A stretch of DNA of 64,000 nt from Parvibaculum lavamentivorans DS-1 (GTDB lineage Bacteria > Pseudomonadota > Alphaproteobacteria > Parvibaculales > Parvibaculaceae). Shown here piece by piece: positions 55,092-64,000 of the stretch. The translations under genes and the position numbers were made by a program. Position 1 is the stretch's first letter. Each line of letters opens with the position of its first letter. Under the pieces are notes generated by a model. It saw only the letters and a program-made list of their open reading frames with translations. It searched no databases and was not told where the DNA came from. The DNA lies in contig NC_009719.1 of assembly GCF_000017565.1 (NCBI RefSeq), positions 372,001 through 436,000 of the forward strand. Direction: 5' to 3'.

Positions 55092-55237
55092 AAAGCTTTT
55101 GCGACGGCCCGCTAGCGTCCGCCCGCCTGAAGGTTAAGCCACATGGAATTCATCCTCGAATTCGATCAAAGGCTCGGGCGCGCTGGGGGGCTGATGTGGT
55201 TGCCCGGTGCCCGGCATTCACAAACTGGAGAATGAAC

Positions 55238-56275
55238 GTGAAATTCAAAACCCTGACGATGGCCGCGACGGTTGCCGTCGCTGCCCTTTCGGTGGCAGGC
55301 GTTGCGCACGCCCGCGACCAGATCCAAGTTGTTGGCTCGTCCACCGTGTTCCCCTTCTCGCAGGCTGCCGCCGAGCAGTTCGCGAATGAAACGGGCAGCC
55401 CCGCTCCGGTCGTCGAATCGACGGGCACCGGCGGCGGCATGAAGATCTTCTGCGGCGGCGTCGGCACCGGCCACCCGGACGTGACGGGCGCCTCGCGCGC
55501 GATGAAGCTGTCGGAATACGAACTCTGCACGTCGAACGGCGTGACCGACATCACGGAAGTCCTGCTCGGTTTCGACGGCCTGTCGATGGCCGTTTCGCGC
55601 AACGGCCAGCAGCTCGACCTGACGAAGAAGCAGCTCTTCCAGGCGCTTGCCGACAAGGTTGAAGTCGACGGCAAGCTCGTCGCGAACCCCTACAAGAAGT
55701 GGTCGGACATCGACCCCTCGCTCCCGAACGTGGCGATCTCCGTCATGGGCCCGCCCCCCACCTCCGGCACGCGCGACGCCTGGGTCGAACTCGTGATGGA
55801 AGAGGGCTGCAAGGAATTCCCCGCCATCGAAGCGCTCGACAAGGATGCCCACAAGGAAGCCTGCCAGCGCATGCGTACCGACGGCCCGTTCATCGAAGCC
55901 GGCGAAAACGACAACCTGATCGTGCAGCGCCTCGAATCCGATCCGACCTCCTACGGCATCTTCGGCTACTCGTTCCTGTATGAAAACCAGGACAAGCTGC
56001 AGCCGGTGAAGATCGAAGGTGTTGCGCCCAACGAAGAGACGATCGCGGACGGCTCCTACAAGATCTCCCGCCCGATCTTCTTCTACGTGAAGAACGCTCA
56101 TCGCGGCGTGATCCCCGGCCTCAACGAGTTCGTGGCCGAGTACACGAGCGACGAAGCCATGGGCACCGGCGGCTATCTCGAAGAGCGCGGCCTGATCCCG
56201 CTCGCCGACGACCGCCGTGCCGAAGTGCAGAAGGCCGCGAAGGACGCGACCAACATGCCGGCGCCGAAGAAGTAA
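55238..56275 (+). CDS. pstS: PstS, periplasmic phosphate-binding protein
   Basis: 345 residues. A signal peptide (about 1-25) ends in GVAHA. The mature start QIQVVGSSTVFPFSQAAAEQF and STGTGGGMKIFCGG are phosphate-binding loops of the PstS family. It captures phosphate for PstCAB. I prefer GTG 55238 because GGAG (55227-55230) is 7 nt upstream of it; ATG 55232 is two codons earlier and only 1 nt from that site. First gene of pstSCAB-phoU-phoB. Confidence 0.92.
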   Translation: MKFKTLTMAATVAVAALSVAGVAHARDQIQVVGSSTVFPFSQAAAEQFANETGSPAPVVESTGTGGGMKIFCGGVGTGHPDVTGASRAMKLSEYELCTSNGVTDITEVLLGFDGLSMAVSRNGQQLDLTKKQLFQALADKVEVDGKLVANPYKKWSDIDPSLPNVAISVMGPPPTSGTRDAWVELVMEEGCKEFPAIEALDKDAHKEACQRMRTDGPFIEAGENDNLIVQRLESDPTSYGIFGYSFLYENQDKLQPVKIEGVAPNEETIADGSYKISRPIFFYVKNAHRGVIPGLNEFVAEYTSDEAMGTGGYLEERGLIPLADDRRAEVQKAAKDATNMPAPKK

Positions 56276-56284
56276 GACGACATC

Positions 56285-56312
56285 TCACCCGGCGCTTTCG
56301 GGCGCCGGGTGA
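56285..56312 (+). promoter_or_regulatory. Intercistronic hairpin between pstS and pstC
   Basis: A perfect 11-bp stem (TCACCCGGCGC with its complement) closes a 6-nt TTTCGG loop, starting 9 nt after the pstS stop. No T-run follows, so it is more likely an mRNA-stabilising or attenuating structure that keeps PstS made in excess over the permease. Confidence 0.65.
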
Positions 56313-56350
56313 TCTTCGCCCTTGTGAATTCCTCCATCGGGACCATCGGA

Positions 56351-57730
56351 ATGTCCGCCATCACACTTCTCCTGATCGTCCTGACGCTCTCGGCATTCGG
56401 CTATCTCTGGGGCCGCGGACGCGCGGGCACGCTGAAGCGCGCCGGCGCCGGTCTCCACTCCATACCCGCCTATCACGGCTACTTCGTTGCTCTTTCCTGC
56501 GGCCTTCCCGCCTTTCTCATCGTGCTGACATGGATCGCGGCGGAAACCTCCGTCATCGACCAGATCGTTCTTGCCGGCCTTCCGGCCTATATCACCGAGG
56601 GTATCGAAGCCTCGCGCATCTCGCTCATTCTGAGCGAGATCAAGAGCGTGGCTGCCGGCCGTATCTTCGGCACGCCCGATCCCGCGATCATAGAAGCCGC
56701 CGAACGCTACAACTCGCTGCAAAACATTGCCTCTCTCGCAATGGTGGTCTGCACGCTTGCCGCCGCCATCGCCGGAATGGTTTTCGCCCGTTCGCGCCTC
56801 TCGCCGGAATTCCGCGCCCGTAACCGCGTGGACGGCATCCTGCGCTGGCTGCTCATCATCTCCTCCATCCTCGCGATCCTGACCACGCTCGGCATCATCC
56901 TGTCGCTTGTGATCGAAAGCATCGCCTTCTTCTCCCGCGTACCGGTCCTGTCGTTCCTCTTCGGCATGGAATGGAGCCCGCAAACGGCGATCCGCGCCGA
57001 CCAGGTCGCCTCGGCGGGAGCCTTCGGCGCGGTGCCGGTCTTCTGGGGCACGATCTTCATCAGCGCCATCGCGATGTTCGTCGCCCTGCCGGTTGGGCTC
57101 TTCTCGGCGATTTATCTTGTGGAATATGCCGACACCCGCGTCCGCTCCGTCGTGAAGCCGCTGCTGGAAATTCTCGCGGGCATCCCAACCATCGTCTATG
57201 GCTTCTTCGCCATTCTGACCGTCGCGCCCATGATCCGCGAATTCGGCACTTCCCTCGGCCTCGACGTCGCGTCGAACAGCGCGCTTGCCGCCGGTGGCGT
57301 CATGGGCATCATGATCATTCCCTTCATTTCCTCTTTCGCGGATGATGCGATCTCGGCCGTGCCGCAATCGCTGCGCGACGGAGCCTACGCACTCGGCGCC
57401 ACCAAGGCGGAAACCATCCGCCAGGTGCTGCTGCCCGCCGCACTGCCCGGTATTGTCGGCGGTGTCCTGCTCGCGGTGAGCCGCGCCATCGGCGAAACCA
57501 TGATCGTCGTCATGGCCGCCGGCCTCATGGCGAAGCTGACGCTCAATCCGCTTGAAGGCGTCACCACCATTACCGTGCAGATCGTGACGCTGCTGATCGG
57601 CGACACTGAATTCGACAGTCCGAAGACGCTAGCGGCTTTCGGCCTGGGCCTCGTCCTCTTCCTCTCGACCCTCGCGCTCAACATCGTCGCGCTCCAGGTC
57701 GTCAAGCGCTATCGGGAACGCTATGAGTGA
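56351..57730 (+). CDS. pstC: PstC, phosphate ABC transporter permease
   Basis: 459 residues, longer than the E. coli protein because of an N-terminal region with extra helices (about 3-20 and 40-65), common in alphaproteobacteria. The permease core (about 225-455) shows LVEYADTRVRSVVKPLLEIL, AGIPTIVYGFFA, the EAA-like loop GAYALGATKAETIRQVLLPAA and ISRAIGETM-like sequence (here VSRAIGETM). ATG 56351 is chosen since GTG 56309 overlaps the intercistronic hairpin. It overlaps pstA by 8 nt. Confidence 0.93.
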   Translation: MSAITLLLIVLTLSAFGYLWGRGRAGTLKRAGAGLHSIPAYHGYFVALSCGLPAFLIVLTWIAAETSVIDQIVLAGLPAYITEGIEASRISLILSEIKSVAAGRIFGTPDPAIIEAAERYNSLQNIASLAMVVCTLAAAIAGMVFARSRLSPEFRARNRVDGILRWLLIISSILAILTTLGIILSLVIESIAFFSRVPVLSFLFGMEWSPQTAIRADQVASAGAFGAVPVFWGTIFISAIAMFVALPVGLFSAIYLVEYADTRVRSVVKPLLEILAGIPTIVYGFFAILTVAPMIREFGTSLGLDVASNSALAAGGVMGIMIIPFISSFADDAISAVPQSLRDGAYALGATKAETIRQVLLPAALPGIVGGVLLAVSRAIGETMIVVMAAGLMAKLTLNPLEGVTTITVQIVTLLIGDTEFDSPKTLAAFGLGLVLFLSTLALNIVALQVVKRYRERYE

Positions 57731-59015
57731 GAAAACCACGGCTGCCGCGGCGGCCAAGACAAATGCATGGTACGAGCCGGATGCAAGGCTGAAGCGCCGT
57801 TATGCCGCGGACAAGCGGCTGCGTCTCTACGGCGTCGCGGCCATCCTCTTCGCTCTCGGTATGCTGGCGACGCTGGTCCTCACCATCGCCTCGACCGCAA
57901 TTCCGGCGATAACCCAGACGATGGTAACGCTCGACGTCGAACTGCCTGCGGAGGCAATCGACGCCGCGAACCCGCGCGAGGCGAACTATCAGAAGTTCAT
58001 AAACGACGCCATCGCCCGGATGTTTCCCGAAGTCGACACGCCGCGTGAAATGCGCGAGCTGCGCCAGCTCTTCACCAGCAGCGCGCAATACCAGCTTCGC
58101 GACCGGGTGATAGAAGATCCTTCGATGATCGGTTCGACCGTTGCTTTTACCTTTCCGCTGTCGGACATCGGCGACCAGCTTCACAAGGGCGGCATCGACC
58201 GCGACCTGCCGCGCGACCAGCGCCGGATCAGCGACGACCAGATCGGCTGGTATGACAGGCTGGTGGAGCAGGACAGGATTTCGACGCCCTTCAACTGGGG
58301 GCTGCTGACCAACGCCGACAGCCGCTTTCCGGAACTTGCGGGGCTTTGGGGCGCGCTTGTCGGATCGTTCTATGCGCTGCTGATCTGCTTTCTCATCAGC
58401 TTCCCGGTGGGTATTTCCGCAGCCGTCTATCTGGAGGAATTCGCGCCGAAGAACCGCTGGACGGACCTCATCGAGGTCAACATCAACAATCTGGCCGCCG
58501 TGCCTTCCATCGTCTTCGGCTTGCTCGGCCTTGCGGTTTTCCTGAACTTTTTCGGCATGCCGCGCTCCGCGCCCATCGTCGGCGGCCTTGTTCTGTCGCT
58601 GATGACGCTGCCCACCATCATCATCGCGACACGCGCGGCGCTCAAGGCCGTGCCGCCCTCGATCCGCGAGGCCGCGATCGGGGTCGGCGCCTCGAAAATG
58701 CAGACGGTGGCCCATCATGTGCTGCCGCTCGCCATGCCGGGCATCCTCACGGGCACCATTATCGGCCTGGCCCAGGCGCTGGGCGAGACGGCGCCCCTCC
58801 TTCTGATCGGCATGAACGCATTTATCACCGCTGCCCCGGACAGCATGTTTAATCCGTCGACGGCCTTGCCGACACAGATCTACATCTGGGCGGACAGTCC
58901 GGAGCGCGGGTTCACGTCGCGCACCTCGGCGGCCATCGTCGTTCTGCTCGGTTTTCTGGTCTGCATGAACGCGATCGCGATCTATATGCGCAAACGGTTT
59001 GAGAAGAGGTGGTGA
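57723..59015 (+). CDS. pstA: PstA, phosphate ABC transporter permease
   Basis: 430 residues, also longer than the E. coli homologue owing to a periplasmic insert between the first helix (about 36-60) and the permease core (about 210-420). The core has [34 protein letters not shown], the EAA loop [21 protein letters not shown] and [14 protein letters not shown]. It pairs with PstC to form the phosphate channel. ATG 57723 follows GGGAA closely and lies inside the end of pstC, so translation is coupled. Confidence 0.93.
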   Translation: MSEKTTAAAAAKTNAWYEPDARLKRRYAADKRLRLYGVAAILFALGMLATLVLTIASTAIPAITQTMVTLDVELPAEAIDAANPREANYQKFINDAIARMFPEVDTPREMRELRQLFTSSAQYQLRDRVIEDPSMIGSTVAFTFPLSDIGDQLHKGGIDRDLPRDQRRISDDQIGWYDRLVEQDRISTPFNWGLLTNADSRFPELAGLWGALVGSFYALLICFLISFPVGISAAVYLEEFAPKNRWTDLIEVNINNLAAVPSIVFGLLGLAVFLNFFGMPRSAPIVGGLVLSLMTLPTIIIATRAALKAVPPSIREAAIGVGASKMQTVAHHVLPLAMPGILTGTIIGLAQALGETAPLLLIGMNAFITAAPDSMFNPSTALPTQIYIWADSPERGFTSRTSAAIVVLLGFLVCMNAIAIYMRKRFEKRW

Positions 59016-59016
59016 T

Positions 59017-59871
<855 letters not shown>

Positions 59872-59915
59872 TCGATGCGGATGTATCTGCCAAGAGGCCA
59901 ACAGGAGAACCGGCT

Positions 59916-60632
59916 GTGACCCAGCATATCGTGAAGTCGTTTCAGGAAGAGCTCGACGGGCTTTCCGCGCAGATCGCCCAGATGGGCGGGCTGACGGAGG
60001 CGCAGTTGCAAGCCGCAATCGAAGCCGTGGTGAAGCGCGACACGCAGCTTGCGGAACGCACCATCCGCGAGGACCAGCGCATCGACACGCTGGAGGCCGA
60101 GATCGAGAACCAAGCCATCCGCCTCATCGCGCTGCGCCAGCCCATGGCGGCGGACCTGCGCGAGGCCATCGCGGCGATCAAGATTTCGATCGACCTCGAA
60201 CGCATCGGCGACCTCGCGAAGAACATCGCCAAGCGCGCCATGGTTCTGCAGAACGATTTCGAGGGCGCGAACCGGCTCATCCAGGGCATCTCGCGCATGG
60301 GGCGCCTTGCCCAGCGCCAGCTCAAGCAGGTGCTCGACGCCTATTCGAACCGCGAGGCGCAGGCGGCCATGGAGGTATGGCGCGACGACGAGGAAATCGA
60401 CGCGATGTACAATTCGGTCTTCCGCGAGCTTCTCACCTACATGATGGAAGATCCCCGGACCATCGGCGTCTCGACGCATCTGCTTTTCATTGCGAAGAAC
60501 ATCGAGCGTATCGGCGACCACGCCACCAATATCGCCGAAACCGTCGGCTACCTCGTCACCGGCGAATGGGTTCATGACGAGCGCCCGAAAGGCGATACGA
60601 CCAGCACCACCGCCGTTCACAGCGGCAGTTAA
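59916..60632 (+). CDS. phoU: PhoU, phosphate signalling negative regulator
   Basis: 238 residues made of two three-helix PhoU repeats. Metal-binding DxxxE-type motifs lie near RIGDLAKNIAKRA (about 97) and IERIGDHATNIAE (about 196). It links PstSCAB to PhoR and keeps the Pho regulon off when phosphate is ample. The start is GTG 59916 with AGGAG about 9 nt upstream. It follows pstB by 44 nt. Confidence 0.94.
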   Translation: MTQHIVKSFQEELDGLSAQIAQMGGLTEAQLQAAIEAVVKRDTQLAERTIREDQRIDTLEAEIENQAIRLIALRQPMAADLREAIAAIKISIDLERIGDLAKNIAKRAMVLQNDFEGANRLIQGISRMGRLAQRQLKQVLDAYSNREAQAAMEVWRDDEEIDAMYNSVFRELLTYMMEDPRTIGVSTHLLFIAKNIERIGDHATNIAETVGYLVTGEWVHDERPKGDTTSTTAVHSGS

Positions 60633-60649
60633 AGGAGGCTTGTGCGGCA

Positions 60650-61468
60650 ATGGCAATAACAACACTTGCCCGTCGTGGCGAACAGGGCCACGCTTTGGAC
60701 TTGGAACAGATTCGGCCTGAGACCGCTCACACAGAGCAGGGTCAGCCTGAGCGCAGCCAGTTCGAACGCAGAATGAAACCGAGCGTCATGATCGTCGAGG
60801 ATGAAGAAGCGTTGCTGACGCTGCTTCAGTACAATCTCGACAAGGAAGGCTACAAGGTCATCACCGCCGCCGATGGCGAGGAGGCGGACCTGCTTATCCG
60901 CGAGACGACCCCCGACCTTATCCTGCTCGACTGGATGCTGCCGGGCCTCTCCGGCATCGAGCTTTGCCGCCGCCTGCGCGGCCGCCCCGAAACCCGCAAT
61001 GTGCCGATCATCATGATTACGGCGCGCGGCGAGGAAACGGACCGCATTCGCGGCCTCGATATCGGCGCCGACGACTATGTAACGAAGCCCTTCTCGATGA
61101 CGGAACTGCTGGCGCGCATCCGCGCCGTCATGCGCCGCATCCGGCCGGCCCTCACGGAAGACCTCGTGACCTTTGGCGACATCGTGATCGACCGCGCCGC
61201 CCACCGGGTGCGCAGGGGCGACCGCGAGGTCCATCTCGGCCCGACCGAATACCGCCTGCTCGATCACCTGATCCAGCATCCCGGCCGGGTCTTCAGCCGC
61301 GAGCAATTGCTGGATACGGTCTGGGGCTCGGATGTCTATGTCGAAGCCCGCACCGTCGACGTTCATGTCGGCCGGCTGCGCAAGGCGCTTAACGACAAGG
61401 GCGAGAAAGACCCGATCCGCACGGTCCGTTCCGCCGGCTACTCGCTGGACGAGCAGTTCCACGAATAG
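60650..61468 (+). CDS. phoB: PhoB, phosphate regulon response regulator (OmpR type)
   Basis: 272 residues from ATG 60650. The receiver domain starts at VMIVEDEEAL (about 47), with phospho-acceptor Asp94 in LLDWMLPG and the Lys of TKPFSMTELL. The winged-helix DNA-binding domain (about 175-268) has GPTEYRLLDHLIQHPGRVFSR and RTVDVHVGRLRKAL. AAAGGAGG at 60631-60638 supports ATG 60650, but that adds 41 residues not in typical PhoB. ATG 60773 would give the usual 231 residues and has no ribosome site. It binds Pho boxes such as those found here. Confidence 0.92.
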   Translation: MAITTLARRGEQGHALDLEQIRPETAHTEQGQPERSQFERRMKPSVMIVEDEEALLTLLQYNLDKEGYKVITAADGEEADLLIRETTPDLILLDWMLPGLSGIELCRRLRGRPETRNVPIIMITARGEETDRIRGLDIGADDYVTKPFSMTELLARIRAVMRRIRPALTEDLVTFGDIVIDRAAHRVRRGDREVHLGPTEYRLLDHLIQHPGRVFSREQLLDTVWGSDVYVEARTVDVHVGRLRKALNDKGEKDPIRTVRSAGYSLDEQFHE

Positions 61469-61483
61469 GCCGGCCTAACGAAA

Positions 61484-61515
61484 AGCAGGCATCCATGGGC
61501 CCATGGATGCCTGCT
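61484..61515. repeat. Perfect 32-bp palindrome between phoB and gcrA
   Basis: AGCAGGCATCCATGGG is followed at once by its exact reverse complement, with no spacer (centre between 61499 and 61500). It begins 16 nt after the phoB stop, and convergent gcrA ends 71 nt further on. In RNA it would form a strong hairpin on either strand, so a bidirectional terminator is plausible despite the missing T-run. Confidence 0.8.
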
Positions 61516-61585
61516 CCTTCCCCTCCTGGGCCCCCCGACCTGTCCCCCACCCGCCTTTAGGGGGACAGTGGAGCCGGAAAAACGC

Positions 61586-62101
61586 TCAGCTTACCAGCCG
61601 GTCCCTGCGCATCCGGTCGCGCTCGCGGTTCCGCCGCGCCTGCGCCGGCTGATAGGCCATGCGCGCATGTTCGGTGCAGTAGGGCGCGCCATGTTCGGCA
61701 CCCCGGCCGCAGAAATGAAAGCCCGGCCGGCCCGGATCGCCGATCGGCCATTTGCAGGTATGTTCCGTGAGGGTGAGGACGGTCGCGCGCTGGATCGGCT
61801 CGAGGCCGCGTTCCTCGACATGGGCGGCTTCGGCGCGCTCGGCCGCCGCCTCGCGCTGGCGCTCGTCGCCGCGCGCTTCCGCCGTCAGCGGGTCCGGACG
61901 GCCGCGCACCAGCGTGCGGGGCGCCGGGGCGCGCGAGCGGGCAGGGCGGCTGGGCGTGGCGCGGCCTGACAATCCGAGGCGATGCACCTTGCCGATCACC
62001 GCATTGCGGGTCACGCCGCCGAGCTGCTTGGCGACCTGGCTGGCGCTCAGGCCTTCGGCCCAGAGCTTCTTCAGCAGTTCCACGCGTTCATCGGTCCACA
62101 T
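61586..62101 (-). CDS. gcrA: GcrA-family cell cycle regulator
   Basis: 171 residues. The N-terminal DNA-binding part (about 1-46) reads MWTDERVELLKKLW, GLSASQVAKQLGG and TRNAVIGKVHRLGLSGR, the hallmark of GcrA. A charged, Ala/Arg-rich linker (about 47-110) follows. The C-terminal sigma70-binding region has CKWPIGDP, FHFCG and GAPYCTEHARMAYQP. In Caulobacter GcrA activates sigma70 promoters with CcrM-methylated sites through the cell cycle. AGGGGAG lies about 8 nt before ATG 62101. A DnaA box sits upstream. Confidence 0.94.
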   Translation of the reverse strand: MWTDERVELLKKLWAEGLSASQVAKQLGGVTRNAVIGKVHRLGLSGRATPSRPARSRAPAPRTLVRGRPDPLTAEARGDERQREAAAERAEAAHVEERGLEPIQRATVLTLTEHTCKWPIGDPGRPGFHFCGRGAEHGAPYCTEHARMAYQPAQARRNRERDRMRRDRLVS

Positions 62102-62241
62102 GATGGTACTCCCCTTGGGGCCGGTTTCCGGCCCGGTTGGACGCCCGGTCCCGAACAACCCGGCATCAGCCCTGAAATCCGGCCCTGTCTCGCCCTTTAC
62201 GGGTTTTGGCACCCCACTAGATTTCGTAGGCGTTAACCGGA

Positions 62242-62271
62242 AGTATACAATATCAGGGGGCAAAACCGCAA
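62242..62271 (-). promoter_or_regulatory. Predicted gcrA promoter
   Basis: On the minus strand TTGCGG (62271-62266) and TATACT (62247-62242) are separated by 18 bp. The start would lie near 62235, giving a leader of roughly 130 nt. The -35 box is weak, which suits an activator-dependent promoter. Confidence 0.5.
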
Positions 62272-62295
62272 CCGGCAGGGCTTCCGCACCGCCCC

Positions 62296-62304
62296 TTATC
62301 CACA
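62296..62304 (+). promoter_or_regulatory. Consensus DnaA box upstream of gcrA
   Basis: The 9-mer TTATCCACA is a perfect DnaA box, 25 nt upstream of the predicted gcrA -35 element (centred near -65). In Caulobacter DnaA directly activates gcrA transcription, so the site is in the expected place. The rest of 62102-62460 shows no gene. Confidence 0.65.
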
Positions 62305-62460
62305 GAAAAGAGCGATCGCGGCGGCACCAGCGCCCTTGTATGGGGCTTTCCGGGGCCTCACATGGGCGGCAGGGCCGGTTCCGGCTCTCCCCCTTCCCGC
62401 ATTGCCCGGCAGGCCGCTCTGGCGTATGCCTCGGCCCCTGAAGCATCAGAAGAGGAAGCC

Positions 62461-63270
62461 ATGAGCCTCACGCCCTATCCCGAGGAAGGTGCCCGCCGTT
62501 TCGGGGCGGTGAACTGGCTGGGCGTCTGGACGCTCTATCTGAAGGAAGTGCGCCGCTTCTGGAAGGTGATGACCCAGACCATCGCCGCGCCCGTCATCAC
62601 CACGCTCCTCTATCTGGCGATTTTCGCGCTCGCCATCGGCAAGTTCCGGCCAGATGTGCATGGCGTGCCCTTCATCGAGTTCCTGGCGCCGGGCCTCGTC
62701 ATGATGACCATGATCCAGAATGCCTTCGCCAATACCTCGTCCTCGATCCTGATTTCGAAGATCCAGGGCAATATCGTCGATGTGCTGATGCCGCCCCTGT
62801 CGCCGGGCGAGCTCAATTTCGGCATCGCCATGGCGGGGGTGACGCGCGGGCTGCTGTGCGGCGCCGTGACGACCATTGCCATGCTGCCCTTCGTGCATAT
62901 GGGCATCGAACACGCATGGGCCATCATCTTCTACGCTGTCGGCGCCTCGCTGATGCTGTCGCTGCTCGGCATGCTGGGCGGCATCTGGTCGGAGAAGTTC
63001 GACCATCTGCAGGCGGTGACGAACTTCGTCATCCTGCCGCTGACCTTCCTTTCGGGCACCTTCTATTCGGTGACGCAACTCCCCGATCTCGCCCATGAAG
63101 TGACGAAGTGGAACCCGGTTTTCTACCTGATCGACGGCTTCCGCTATGGCGTCACCGGCCATGCCGACGGATCGCTGGCAACGGGCGTCGCGCTCGTGCT
63201 GGGGATCAACCTGGCGCTCTGGGTGATCTGCCACATGCTGTTCCGCACCGGCTACCGGCTGAAGGCGTGA
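62461..63270 (+). CDS. ABC-2-type transporter permease
   Basis: 269 residues with six hydrophobic segments. The first cytosolic amphipathic helix contains TLYLKEVRRFWKV. The ABC-2 pattern includes APVITTLLYLAIF, FIEFLAPGLVMMTMIQNAFANTS, LPLTFLSGTFYSV and NPVFYLIDGFRYG. The family exports drugs, polysaccharides or lipids, with an ATPase subunit that is not in this window. AGAGGAAG precedes ATG 62461. It lies between gcrA and argD and appears to be a single-gene unit with its own downstream terminator. Confidence 0.88.
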   Translation: MSLTPYPEEGARRFGAVNWLGVWTLYLKEVRRFWKVMTQTIAAPVITTLLYLAIFALAIGKFRPDVHGVPFIEFLAPGLVMMTMIQNAFANTSSSILISKIQGNIVDVLMPPLSPGELNFGIAMAGVTRGLLCGAVTTIAMLPFVHMGIEHAWAIIFYAVGASLMLSLLGMLGGIWSEKFDHLQAVTNFVILPLTFLSGTFYSVTQLPDLAHEVTKWNPVFYLIDGFRYGVTGHADGSLATGVALVLGINLALWVICHMLFRTGYRLKA

Positions 63271-63310
63271 GGGCGGGCCGGAAAGGGCGGGAGAGGGCGG
63301 CGGGGAGCGA

Positions 63311-63339
63311 TTGACAGACCCGCCCCCTCGCCGTAATAC
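63311..63339 (+). promoter_or_regulatory. Possible promoter of argD
   Basis: A perfect TTGACA (63311-63316) is followed after 17 bp by TAATAC (63334-63339). It lies 270 nt before the argD start. The -10 match is only moderate. A terminator-like hairpin begins about 13 nt after the expected transcript start. The remainder of 63271-63607 holds nothing else I can support. Confidence 0.4.
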
Positions 63340-63357
63340 TCCATTGCTTCTCGAACT

Positions 63358-63382
63358 GCCGCCCCCTTGCAGGCGGCTTTTT
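63358..63382 (+). terminator. Rho-independent terminator after the ABC permease gene (or argD leader attenuator)
   Basis: A 6-bp GCCGCC/GGCGGC stem with an 8-nt loop is followed by TTTTT. It lies 87 nt past the permease stop. Since a possible promoter lies just upstream, it could also act within an argD leader. Confidence 0.65.
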
Positions 63383-63607
63383 CTATTTGGCTTGCGGTTC
63401 CGGGAACCGGCGACATGATCCTGAGCGGGAAACGACGAGGCTGACAGTGAGAACACCGCGCCCGGAAAGGGCCGCGGTTTGCAGGAAACTGCTGTCTCGC
63501 CAGGTCTGTCCGGAGCCCGCCCGCCGCGCGAAAACCCCGCGGCATTCCCTCCCGTCATTCCAGCGGACAGTGCGCCCGAAAGAATATGTGAGAAGGACAA
63601 GATTCCC

Positions 63608-64000
63608 GTGATTACGCCTGTTCTGCCGACCTATGCGCGGGCCGACCTCGAATTCGAAAAAGGCGAGGGCCCCTACCTCATCACCGCCGGGGGCGAGCGC
63701 TATCTCGACTTCGGCGCCGGCATCGCCGTCAACGCTTTCGGCCATGCGAACCCGCACCTCATCGCCGCCCTGACGGAGCAGGCGGGCAAGGTCTGGCATA
63801 CCTCCAACATCTACCGCATCCCCGGCCAGGAAAAACTCGCGAAGCGTCTCGTCGAGGCGACTTTCGCCGACACGGTCTTCTTCACCAATTCCGGCGCCGA
63901 GGCGCTTGAATGCGCGATCAAGATGGCGCGGAAATATCACGCGGCCGGCGGCGCGCCCGAACGCTACGAACTCATCACCATGGAAGGCGCCTTCCACGGA
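63608..64000 (+). CDS. argD: Acetylornithine/succinyldiaminopimelate aminotransferase, N-terminal part (runs off window)
   Basis: 131 codons are present. GTG 63608 is preceded by GAAGGA about 10 nt upstream. The protein opens with [19 protein letters not shown], then [58 protein letters not shown] and EGAFHG, the class-III aminotransferase pattern characteristic of ArgD, including the PLP phosphate-binding SGAEA. It transfers the amino group to N-acetylglutamate semialdehyde in arginine synthesis. The active-site lysine lies beyond the window. Confidence 0.92.
   Translation, partial: MITPVLPTYARADLEFEKGEGPYLITAGGERYLDFGAGIAVNAFGHANPHLIAALTEQAGKVWHTSNIYRIPGQEKLAKRLVEATFADTVFFTNSGAEALECAIKMARKYHAAGGAPERYELITMEGAFHG

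Overview
The window looks like chromosomal DNA of a high-GC alphaproteobacterium. The clearest markers are a GcrA cell-cycle regulator and a HWE-family sensor kinase. A Hyphomicrobiales member of the Parvibaculum type is my best guess; that is inference from gene content, not a search result.

Layout. (1) Positions 1-10063 are the right end of an integrated copper/silver-resistance island: the tail of a CopB-type P-type ATPase, a beta-CASP metallo-beta-lactamase protein, a four-helix membrane protein, a small Cys/His-rich secreted protein and a CusB-CusA RND pump. These are followed by a truncated ArsR-rhodanese gene, a tyrosine integrase and a displaced 3' half of tRNA-Arg(ACG), which marks the attachment site. 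(2) 10262-25960 is core or accessory metabolism: a HWE kinase-receiver hybrid, then a catabolic block with thiolase, sulfatase, TetR, DUF1330, nitronate monooxygenase-like, crotonase, Baeyer-Villiger-type monooxygenase, two APH-fold proteins, NTF2-like, FAD oxidoreductase, SDR and zinc alcohol dehydrogenase genes. (3) 25968-31533 is an iron-siderophore uptake locus (tonB-exbD-exbB, a Fiu-like receptor, a PiuC-like hydroxylase). (4) 31530-36772 holds an FMN hydroxy-acid oxidase, a PAS protein, a SdsA-type alkyl sulfatase, an MDR reductase and a small secreted protein. (5) 36779-42813 encodes TamA and TamB. (6) 43033-45222 is a CopA-type copper ATPase.

(7) 45257-47684 is a visibly AT-richer two-gene insert: an XRE-ImmA/IrrE protein, apparently autoregulated and leaderless, followed by a protein resembling the phage T4 'beta protein' family. 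It is the best candidate in this window for an undescribed defence or toxin-antitoxin-like system. (8) 47747-53696 has a TetR regulator, an alpha/beta hydrolase flanked by a long inverted repeat, TerC, an SDR and an acyl-CoA dehydrogenase. The terC upstream region carries an 11-bp-phased Pho box and about eight copies of a short GGGGA(C/T)AAG motif.

(9) 53708-61468 is the complete phosphate regulon phoR-pstS-pstC-pstA-pstB-phoU-phoB, with a Pho box before pstS and a hairpin between pstS and pstC. (10) 61484-64000 has a 32-bp perfect palindrome, gcrA with a perfect DnaA box beside its predicted promoter, an ABC-2 permease and the start of argD. No rRNA gene, complete tRNA, CRISPR array or insertion sequence was seen.
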